From Seminavis robusta (lineage: Eukaryota > Bacillariophyta > Bacillariophyceae > Naviculales > Naviculaceae): a stretch of DNA of 20,257 nucleotides. Shown piece after piece: positions 1 to 7,196 of this stretch. The stretch is taken from positions 1-20,257 of the forward strand of contig CAICTM010001960.1 in the NCBI GenBank assembly GCA_903772945.1, given 5' to 3'. The position numbers and the translations under genes are program-made. The notes beneath the pieces are model-generated. The model saw only the letters and a program-made list of their open reading frames with translations, was not told the origin of the DNA and did not search any database. Position 1 is the stretch's first letter; every line of letters begins with the position of its first letter.

Positions 1-74
1 TTTGATGATGATCTCTCTCGTTGATTAGTTTTCATAGCTTTCTAATCTCTCTCATAACTTTCATTCTCTCAAAC

Positions 75-1097
75 TCAAAACACTCGAAAGATCTTTACAC
101 TAGCTTTTAGCGTAGTGCAGTAGAGAAGATCTCTAACGTTTCTTGTCGCTGCTTTGTGTTCTGACATCGCAAGTGAGGCACAAGCAAATTTGTCTTTTAC
201 AGCGAGTCCTCTGTTGAAGGGACCAGTACCGCCTTCATTGCTTGAACGTTCAAGTTGCTTAATCTTGAGTTCCTTCTCTCTGATGGCAGCTCGTCCAACC
301 TTCTCGACTTTCTTTCCATCCTCTGATAGGCAACTCAGAGTCTTGCCACAGAGAGCTTTTGGTCCCCACAAGACAAACACCATATACCCTTCGAACATGT
401 ACTTCTCAGGCATTTGTTCTGCAGTGAAACTGTCCATGTCTTTCTTCACACGTCTTGCGCCATCTTTGTTCTTTGCCCCCTTGAGCAACATATACATTCT
501 CTGTCGAACGTACATCAACATGTCATCCAAGCCTTTACCAGAAGGATACGGTTCTGGAGAAGACTTTGGACAAAATTCGTCGTGGTATTTGAGAGCAGTT
601 TTGTAGTTGGCGATGCATCTGTTGCCTCTATCATAGACTTTTCTTCCCTGAATAAGTTCTCCTTTTGTCTTGGCCAGTGCCTCTCGCGTAAAGCCTCTAG
701 AGAGGACACAGAATGTGGTTGCTGCAAGTGCAAAGTTGAATGAGAATCTATCCTGGCAACAAATGTTCCGCGGCTTGAACTTACACTCATCACAGGAAAC
801 CAGGTCTCGCAGAATCAGCGAGTGACCATCTTTCCTGAGCTCATTTCCTTCTCGATTATTTTCAATTGCCATACGGTCAAACAGCGATGCATAATCGCCC
901 TTCCCTTCAATCAAATTGGTTAAGCACGAACCATAGCCAGCCGATCCATGGAAGCATTTTCCCATCAAATCCTTTTGTCCATCAAGATCCTTTCCGTCTG
1001 CTTTGTCAGCCATGCAAATTTCCCAGCATTGTGTAGCCACCAGGGACCTACACTCCTGGACCAGGTAGTCAGCGAACTTGGTGGCGGCAACTGCCAT
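75..1097 (-). CDS. Uncharacterised Cys-rich protein, 340 aa
   Basis: A single uninterrupted frame. The frame opens two codons further upstream with GTG, but the first ATG is at 1097 and has a good eukaryotic context (GACC ATG GCA), so I place the start there. I do not recognise the family. No signal peptide or clear membrane helix is visible. The protein is mixed-charge and rich in Cys, including VSCDECKFKPRNICC near residues 100-115 (a CxxC followed by a CC pair) and scattered single Cys that could bind metal or form disulfides. The middle part (residues about 120-200) is predicted helical and Lys-rich, and the region around residues 210-235 is strongly basic. The last 20 or so residues (TTLKASVKIFRVF) look less protein-like, so an unseen 3' intron or a read-through end is possible. 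The coding frame is convincing by length and context; the function is unknown. Confidence 0.6.
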   Translation of the reverse strand: MAVAATKFADYLVQECRSLVATQCWEICMADKADGKDLDGQKDLMGKCFHGSAGYGSCLTNLIEGKGDYASLFDRMAIENNREGNELRKDGHSLILRDLVSCDECKFKPRNICCQDRFSFNFALAATTFCVLSRGFTREALAKTKGELIQGRKVYDRGNRCIANYKTALKYHDEFCPKSSPEPYPSGKGLDDMLMYVRQRMYMLLKGAKNKDGARRVKKDMDSFTAEQMPEKYMFEGYMVFVLWGPKALCGKTLSCLSEDGKKVEKVGRAAIREKELKIKQLERSSNEGGTGPFNRGLAVKDKFACASLAMSEHKAATRNVRDLLYCTTLKASVKIFRVF

Positions 1098-1293
1098 GGT
1101 CACTAGCCCAACTATAGAACAACAACGACTCTACTAGTGATGCTATTGCAATAGTGGCAATGAAACAAGATCGTATCTATGTAATAATAATATTGGGAGT
1201 ACGTAATTCATGCAAAAAAGATTTGCTACGTCATTGCTTGGTGCCATCTGATTGGATACCGAGTGCCACTTTGTGATGGAAGGATTGTACCGA

Positions 1294-1334
1294 TACCGTG
1301 TGTGCATTTGGTCCGGTGCCGCACGGACACGGTA
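1294..1334. repeat. Imperfect inverted repeat (hairpin)
   Basis: TACCGTGTGTGC at 1294-1305 faces GCACGGACACGGTA at 1321-1334, with 15 nt between the arms and a two-base bulge (GG) in the right arm. It lies about 200 bp upstream of the Cys-rich gene. It could be a regulatory palindrome or a relic of an element end. Confidence 0.45.
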
Positions 1335-1347
1335 GATTTATGGTACC

Positions 1348-1365
1348 GTGTAACGTGTAACGTGT
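1348..1365. repeat. Short tandem GTGTAAC repeat
   Basis: GTGTAAC is repeated twice and followed by a partial third copy (GTGTAACGTGTAACGTGT), a 7-nt period. It is too short to classify. Confidence 0.5.
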
Positions 1366-1384
1366 GCGGATAGGGTCGGCTTAA

Positions 1385-1450
1385 GGAGGTACCACCCTCT
1401 TTTAGTCATGAGTTGGGATTAACAAGTAAAATCGCGACAACAACAGCAAA
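1385..1450 (+). repeat. Left terminal inverted repeat
   Basis: About 66 nt, running from GGAGGTACC to CAACAACAGCAAA. It matches the reverse complement of 1796-1880 with a few substitutions and small gaps. It has one GGTACC where the right arm has two. Confidence 0.6.
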
Positions 1451-1795
1451 AACTCGCTGAATTGGACTGATCAGTTGAGTAGAATAGAGATCTCTTATAA
1501 GCCTTTGACCAATACAAATCGTACTTGGGATATAACAAACAAGAGTACCCCGTCCAGTTGGACAGTCGCTGGGGCTTAGACTGTTTAGTTCAGTGTTAAC
1601 TCTGAATTCGGTCGAAAATCGACCACTAAGTCTGCTGCTACTGAGACCTATCGACCGGAGCCCCTGCAACTGTCCAGCCAAGTCGCTCCTTCTTAACAAC
1701 TATGTTTCGAAGATTTAACTTAATGGTAGCTACTGTCAGAATTGAGTAGGACAAGAGCACTAGCCAGTCCCAACAGCAGCGATCGAAATCGCTAA

Positions 1796-1880
1796 TTTGT
1801 TGTTGTTGTCGCGATTTTCTCGAGTAAAATGGTGCGAATCCCGACTCGTGACTAAAAAGAGGGTGGTACCAGGTACCTCC
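1796..1880 (-). repeat. Right terminal inverted repeat
   Basis: About 85 nt. Read on the minus strand it repeats the left arm. It is longer because of a duplicated GGTACC (GGTACCAGGTACC at the tip) and an extra stretch of about a dozen bases before AAAATCGCGACAACAACA. Confidence 0.6.
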
Positions 1881-2412
1881 TTTTATTAAAAGACAGCACC
1901 TAGTCGAGCTTGACGGCCAGCGGATACTGGCATGGTATGATACTGGTACTTGGGTCGATGCGTTTGTGAAGACTCGGAGGTGGCGCCGGGGCCGCTGCTT
2001 TTGGATGGAGGACGGTTCGGCAAAATCCAGCAACGCAGGCTTATAGACGAAAGTCGTGAAAGATCCTGTCAAAGATCCGTTGCTGAAACCGAGGCTTCCT
2101 GATGCCTCTTGTGGAATGACTGTCACTATGCATACAAGCTCTTTGCTGATACTAACCATTGCCTTCGTTCCTACCTTTCGAAGGCTTCACTGTACCAGTC
2201 CTGCTCAATTTAGATCAGTTAGATCTGCTTGCCTCAGGTCCATTTTACCACGTTGTAGCGTCGATCATTCTGTTAAGGATCCTCTTGTTGGACCCCACCA
2301 AGATTTGAATCAACCTCCGATAGGTCACCGTCGTTATTATTTCCAACAATCCAACCTACAAAACACCACTTTGATAACAAGCAAAACAGCAACAACAACC
2401 ACAATCATCAAA
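1881..2412 (+). promoter_or_regulatory. Upstream/leader region of the cytidylate-kinase-like gene
   Basis: Sequence between the foldback element and the preferred kinase start. The last 70 or so bases are A/C-rich (CAACAACAACCACAATCATC type), as is common in 5' untranslated leaders. However, the frame continuous with the kinase has no stop from 2056 onward, with in-frame ATGs at 2116 and 2128, so part of this stretch may be coding in a longer isoform (see findings). No TATA-like element could be assigned. Confidence 0.4.
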
Positions 2413-3569
2413 ATGGGCATTTCTTACGAACTCTTGAAGAAGCAAAATGCAGAGACATCCAATGCCATTATTGAGCACATGGCATCCAACGAGAACTTTG
2501 CCAAGTTGTCCAAATTCGAAGGCGATTCGACCGTGCAACGAGACAAGGAAGATGCCGACAAGCTGCAAGTGGGCATTGATTATGCCAAGGAAAAGGGAGT
2601 CATTGACAAGAACTACGTTCCAGAACCCTATGTCAATCTAGATGTCCTGGGCAAAACACCCGATAAGGTGGCAGATGAGATTCTAGAGCAAGTCAACAAG
2701 GGAGGTGACAGCAGCAGTGGTTCTGTCATTGTCTTGTGTGGTCTGTCAGGGACTGGAAAGGTATGTTAGAAAAACAATTCACATGGATGATGATTGGAAT
2801 ACAGGGAGACAAATTAGAGTCTACTGGAGTGATGGTTAGCTGGAGAGCTGACCTAACATTCTTGTCTGTCTCTTTCTCACTCATTTACGCCCAATCAATC
2901 TAATCTAATCCATGCTCACTATTTATTGATTCGATTGAATTCATTCAGGGAACCACCGTGGCAAAATTGCGCAGCAAGTTGGAAGAAACTGGCAAAGAGG
3001 TTGTCACATGGTCCAATGGAAACATCTTTCGTAGTGCCACCCTCTTGGCCGCCACTTGGTGCGAACAACAGGAAGGTATCGAAGGATTTGATAAGGAAAA
3101 AGCATTGACCAAGGAAAATTTGGCTTCCTTCATTGGCATGCTCTCCTTTGGAAAGAATGACGATGGACAATACGATACCCACATTCAAGGATTAGGCTTG
3201 GATCTCTACGTGTCCAAGGTACAAAACACCGAACTGAAATCGGCTAAGGTCAGCAAGAACATTCCCACCGTGGCCGAGGTCACACAGGGAGAAGTCATTC
3301 TGTTTGCCGCAAAGGCTGTCGAAACCTTGAAGAATGCCGGTAAGATGGTCTTGTTGGAGGGGAGAGAGCAGACTGTCAACTATGTCAAGACTCCCCACAG
3401 ATTCATTCTCATGCTGAGCGACGAATCTCTCATTGGAAAACGAAGGGCTGCGCAACGAGTCATGGCTGGAGCGTTGGAAGCTGTGGGTGGTAACGCCGGT
3501 GCGGATGAAGCTGCCGTCGATGCCGCATTGACTAAGACGTTGGATGCCATGGCGGCAGATGCGAAATAG
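2413..3569 (+). CDS. Cytidylate-kinase-like P-loop nucleoside-monophosphate kinase, two exons
   Basis: Exon 1 is 2413-2760 and exon 2 is 2949-3569, giving 322 aa. Exon 1 encodes an acidic/helical N-terminal extension of about 100 residues and the start of a Walker A loop; the joined motif GLSGTGKG lies at residues 110-117. Exon 2 carries features typical of CMP kinases: NGNIFRSATLLA (comparable to the DxGAxYRA substrate loop), VAEVTQGEVI, then MVLLEGREQTVNYVKTP (comparable to the LEGRDxGTxV block) and a C-terminal RRAAQR lid-like basic patch. CMP kinases transfer phosphate from ATP to CMP or dCMP. This protein belongs to that fold by inference, and the exact substrate is not proven. The ATG at 2413 has an AAA upstream and ends an A/C-rich leader, so I prefer it. 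The same frame is open further upstream, so a longer, possibly targeted form cannot be excluded. The gene converges with the aldehyde dehydrogenase gene, 279 bp away. Confidence 0.8.
2761..2948 (+). other. Intron of the kinase gene (phase 0)
   Basis: Donor AAAG/GTATGT and acceptor TTCATTCAG/GGA, 188 nt. It splits the P-loop exactly between the Walker A Lys116 and Gly117. In-frame stop (TAG) soon after the donor and the perfect motif after joining support it. Confidence 0.9.
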
Positions 3570-3848
3570 AAACCTATCAAAGGCAAACTCATTTGGATAA
3601 CAGAAACAATCCACTCGAGCAATTCAACGACAGACTGCTGACACTAGCTAGAAAGGAAATTGAAAAGCAAGCATGAGGTGGCCCGTCTAGTCAGCTAGTT
3701 AAGCTCTACAACCTAGCGCCTTTTTCTTAGCTGCAGACTTGTAGATTGATATGCATGTAGTAGCATTGATCCCATACCGGTATCGACTGCAAAACCAGCC
3801 CAAATAAGGATCCACCACATAATTGTCATCCAGTTGTTGCGTGTTCGC
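3570..3848. other. Shared 3' intergenic region of two convergent genes
   Basis: Holds the 3' ends of the kinase (+) and the aldehyde dehydrogenase (-). It contains the ten-base palindrome ATACCGGTAT at 3774-3783. No further gene is seen. Confidence 0.5.
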
Positions 3849-5891
3849 CTATCCATACTTGATCAGACCGCCAATTCCCTTGATCTTATCCACGATACTC
3901 TCGTTGTAGAAAAGCTGAATCAAACATTCGCAGAATGGCAAACCCTTTTGCTTGTCAATCGGATAATCAATGACCGGTGGGATTGTCGTGTTGACACCAG
4001 GGATACGATCCGTCACAATGGCACGCTCCAAACACAAAGCCTTCAATCCCTCAATTCCAGCAAAACGACCAAATCCGCTTTCCTTGCATCCTCCAAAGGG
4101 GAGCGCCTGAACCAGATAGTTGCTGGCAAAATCATTGATTGTACACATTCCACTCTTGAGCTGACGTCCAAGTTTGAGGGCCCGTTCGGCATCACCACCA
4201 TAGACACTCGATCCCAAACCAAAGCAGCTGCTGTTGACCATTTTAAGACATTCCGCGTCGTCATTGTCGGGTACTTTGATGACCGTCATGACGGGACCAA
4301 ACAATTCCTCCTGGAAGATTCGCATGGCGGGTGTGACACCACTGAGCATGGTGGGTTCATAAAACTGTCCGCCCTTGCAAGCGTCCGATACATTTCTTTT
4401 GCCACCGCAATGCAACTTGGCACCCTTGGCCACGGCATCATCCACCAAAGCCTGAATGAGATCCATTTGACCATCCATTACCATGGCACCACAATCGACA
4501 TCGGCATCGTTTCCACGACACTCCAGGGGGCCTCCTTGACGCAACGTCTTGACTCTTGCTTCTGCCTGCGCCACGAATTCATCATAGACTCCTTCGTAGA
4601 CAAAGACTCGTTCGACCCCGACACAATTTTGACCACAGTTTTGAAAGCATCCACGCATCACCCATGGCACGACCTGCTTGAGATCGACATCGTTCATGAA
4701 AACCATGGGATCCTTGCCTGTTCAATCAAGCAACATTCACATGGTGAGAAACAATTTTGGTCAAGAATTACTCCAACACCTCAGTTATTGCCACACAACA
4801 CATAATATATACATACCACCCAATTCCAAAATGACCGGTTTCAAATGCTTGGAAGCACCCTCCATGACCTTTTTGCCAATGGCAGGACTGCCGGTAAAGA
4901 TGATTTTGTCGACCAAGGGTTCCGCCACCAATGCGGCTCCTGCTTCTCCCAGTCCAGTGACAGTTTGTACGAGATTGGGATCATGTCCGTGTTCCTTCAA
5001 TGCCTGTTTGACGATGCGATCAAAATAGGAGGAACTCCACGAAGTATGTTCGGAAACCTTTCCCACGACGGCATTGCCAGCAAAAATGCCACTGATAATG
5101 TGATTAATGGCATTGTGGAAACTATAATAAAAAGAGAGAAAATGATGAGTTACGGAGGAAGCATCCAACTGAAACAGATTATTGTTGTTGTAGCAAACTC
5201 ACGGATAATTCCAAGGCGCAATGGGTGCAATAATGCCAAAGGGAACATATTCCACACGGGCAGATTTGTGCACCATCATGGGTCCGGTGGGTCGATAGGA
5301 AGGTTGCAACCACAATTCTCCCCATTCATTAATGGTTCTAATTTTTTCACAAGTGGTCAATACTTCTCCTAGCAGTGCATCCACCTTGACTTTTCCGGAA
5401 TCGCGAGATGCCACACGGCAGATATCTTGCACGTGATGACAAATGTACTTTTGAATGGTCCGCAAGACCAATCGGCGTTCCGCAAAGGTCGTCTTGGCCC
5501 ATTTTTCTTGTGCCAATTTGGCCTTGACGCAGAGTTCGTGGACATCGGCCGCTGTCATGGCCTTCATTTCGCCCAAGTGTTGTTTGGTGGCGGGGTCGTA
5601 GCATTGGATGAAACCGGGTTTGTTGGGATCTAAAATGGAAATGGCCTCGTCCGCACCCAGAGGTTCACTGGTGACTCCGTCATCTTTGGCTTCGGCATCT
5701 GTCATTTCGACTTGGATCAGAGGCACTGGAGTCGTCACGTACTCGATCCACAGAGCAATATGGTACACCCAATGAGTAGACTGAATGTACAGGAGGGCCA
5801 ATGACACTACCACCACATGAGCGAGGATCATCCAAGGAGAATCCCAAAGAGAAGGCCCTGGAGCGGGGCATGATTCATTGCCGCTCGACAT
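3849..5891 (-). CDS. Membrane-anchored aldehyde dehydrogenase, ALDH22/Msc7-like, three exons
   Basis: Exons on the minus strand are 5891-5203, 5121-4817 and 4717-3849; joined they give 620 aa. The N-terminus has a hydrophobic helix at about residues 20-37 (WMILAHVVVVSLALLYI), then the ALDH fold: IAPWNYPFHN at 223-233, an NAD-site Lys at about 251 (VVGKVSE, where PSE is usual), FTGSPAIGKKV at 305-315, LELGGKDP with general base Glu329, and GQNC with catalytic Cys363. The Glu-Cys spacing of 34 matches classical ALDHs. ALDHs oxidise aldehydes to acids with NAD(P)+. The N-terminal anchor and the extended C-terminus (DRIPGVNTTIPPVIDYP...) recall plant ALDH22A1 and yeast Msc7, which suggests an endomembrane location facing the cytosol; the physiological substrate is unknown. 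The start has a CACC ATG context. Both splice joins restore conserved motifs exactly. Confidence 0.9.
4718..4816 (-). other. Intron 2 of the ALDH gene (phase 1)
   Basis: Minus-strand donor GGTG/GTATGT and acceptor TTGAACAG/GCAAGG, 99 nt. It joins LELGG to KDPMVF within the catalytic Glu motif. Confidence 0.9.
5122..5202 (-). other. Intron 1 of the ALDH gene (phase 2)
   Basis: Minus-strand donor CC/GTGAGT and acceptor TTATTATAG/TTTCC, 81 nt. It joins PWNYP to FHNAINH, splitting the Pro codon. Confidence 0.9.
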
Positions 5892-6310
5892 GGTGCAGGT
5901 TGTCAGTTAGTTAAATTAAAAGTGGACAGCAGAGGAGAGGATTGTGTTGGGAGAATGCTTTTTATTGGTATGAAAGAAGACAAGGAAGATCAATAAGGAG
6001 TTGCAATGACGAAGCCGTCCTGGATCCAAAATCCATGTTCGTTCGCGATCCGATGAAAAAGCAACGGCCAAGAACGCGCGGCTGGATTTGCTCACTTTTT
6101 AAATTCTGGCCCAGCTCAACTCATCTCTCCAACTCCATGCCACCAGTTGGTTGTGAGAAAGCAGTGGCTTTGGTTGGCTACTAGCTAGAAGCTAGCTAGC
6201 TAGCAAGGTATACCCGTGATGATGCCATCGCAGCTTAATTAAGAGGAAAGATATCTGGTATTTATCGTCTGAAGCCAAAGGCAGCTAGCTAGGTAATTAT
6301 TAGTACAGGT
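5892..6310. other. Upstream region of the ALDH gene, no gene seen
   Basis: Likely holds the ALDH promoter. Short CTAG/GCTAGC-rich stretches occur at 6181-6204 (GCTAGCTAGCTAGC at 6191-6204) and near 6285-6292. No open frame here has convincing protein character. Confidence 0.5.
6191..6204. repeat. GCTA microsatellite-like palindrome
   Basis: GCTAGCTAGCTAGC is a perfect self-complementary run. Similar CTAGCTAG words occur elsewhere in intergenic DNA of this window (near 6285, 9690, 11704 and 17829). Confidence 0.6.
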
Positions 6311-6560
6311 TGTGCTGTTACCAAGAATGGATCACTGATTCAATCTCTCCGCCAGTGATGGGCTCTGCTCGCAGCCATTCTCACAAGCGCATGTTGCCAA
6401 GTATCCCTGTGGTGTGACATGGCGAAGCCAATTGTAGATCCATCCATCCCAGGGACAGCCATCTTCACGTTGCCCATTGAATAACACACCAAACCAAGGG
6501 CAGCAAATGCACATGTCCCACTATCACATGGGAACTCCTCTTCACTGAGCCGCTTCGGAT
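6311..6560 (-). pseudogene. Decayed GCPW ankyrin-like repeat fragment
   Basis: Minus-strand translation shows pieces of a 26-28-residue repeat in two frames. One frame reads EFPCDSGTCAFAAL (compare NGCPW...TC..AA). The next frame reads QREDGCPWDGWIYNWLRH and then ENGCEQSPSLAERLNQ before a stop at about 6329-6331. The switch between frames inside one repeat, and a stop just upstream (TAG in the frame of EFPCDSG), show that it is broken. The same repeat type is better preserved at 9100-9430. Repeats of this kind are abundant in diatom and other protist ankyrin-like proteins. There is no start codon of good context. Confidence 0.5.
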
Positions 6561-7196
6561 TGGGCTACACATTGCACCGGAGGATCTTAGAGCTGCCTAC
6601 CAAACTACCTTCTCCTCGCTGCGCAAGACCCGAAGATGCCAGTGCAACTGGCTGTATCTAGTTTGCCACAACTCCAGATGTTCAGGACTTGCGTGTAACT
6701 GTTCATTCCTGGCAAAAAGGGAAGCTCAATCTCTTTGTTTCTTCTTCAAGGCCATCCCCGGATGCATCACCCGAGGAAAGAGAGATACTAGTACTTGTGC
6801 TACCAAGACTAGCAAGAGAGCTGATGTTTGAAGCGTCCAATGAGGTTTTTCGTGAAAAAGCTCTCTCCACTTGCGGATGGTCGTTTGGACTTTGTGCTCT
6901 ATCGTTGGACTTTGTGCTTTATCAAGTTGAGCAGCTCATGATAGGTGCCCCAATTTACGATTGAATTCATTCTGAGCTCCTGGCATCAGAATCAAAACTA
7001 CCTGTTGGAGGCGGAATGGAACGTCAAGACGCATGCAACTTGGGAAGCGATGCGTGACAACCTCAGCCAGATGATTTCTTTGTGCATGTCAATACCATGC
7101 AAGCGTTGTGATTCATCACGAAGGTACGTGAAAAAAGCACTTCACCGTGTCAGTTCACACAGCCGTACTCTTTGCATGTTGTGTTGCAACTTCTGA
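6561..7196. other. Intergenic stretch without a recognisable gene
   Basis: Open frames of 80-90 codons exist on the plus strand (6689-6964 and 6945-7196), but both begin at non-ATG codons and show no family features. The right part should contain the 3' untranslated region and terminator of the receptor gene that ends at 7197. Confidence 0.4.

Larger units (their letters stand above)
1104..1380. other. Upstream region of the Cys-rich gene
   Basis: Non-coding stretch between the Cys-rich gene and the foldback element. It holds the likely promoter of the minus-strand gene, but no canonical element can be assigned. Two local repeats stand out: an imperfect hairpin at 1294-1334 and a short GTGTAAC-type tandem at 1348-1365. 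Both share TACCGTGT/ACACGGTA-like words. Confidence 0.5.
1385..1880. mobile_element. Foldback / MITE-like non-autonomous element (about 496 bp)
   Basis: The two ends are imperfect inverted copies. The left end (from GGAGGTACC at 1385) and the reverse complement of the right end (ending GGTACCTCC at 1880) share ACCCTCTTTT, then AGTCAYGAGTYGGGATT, then AAAATCGCGACAACAACA in the same order. Pairing resumes inside the element: about 1552-1578 mirrors about 1661-1685 (CTGGACAGT..GGGGCT type), and around 1610-1655 GGTCGA faces TCGACC. The element therefore folds on itself over most of its length. No open frame resembles a transposase, so it would have to be moved in trans. TTAA abuts the left end (1381-1384), but no matching duplication abuts the right end, so the target-site duplication and superfamily are undecided. 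Frames read across it are short and not protein-like. Confidence 0.6.

Noticed and set aside
154..793. Open frames on the plus strand, and a second minus frame, across the Cys-rich gene
   Set aside because: They lie wholly inside the longer minus-strand frame, lack family features and start in poor contexts.
1830..1855. A GGTGCGAATCCCGACTCG stretch recalling a tRNA T-arm
   Set aside because: No cloverleaf or acceptor pairing could be built around it, and it lies in the right arm of the foldback element.
1406..2159. Minus-strand frames of 97 and 173 codons over the foldback element
   Set aside because: They follow the inverted repeats and have no recognisable domain or good start; they are best explained as chance frames in repeat DNA.
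3834..5372. Plus-strand frames of up to 323 codons opposite the aldehyde dehydrogenase
   Set aside because: The minus strand carries all catalytic ALDH motifs in order across three exons; the opposite frames are by-products of its codon use.
6689..7196. Two plus-strand frames of 83-91 codons
   Set aside because: Both begin with non-ATG codons and show no domain, membrane segment or convincing composition.
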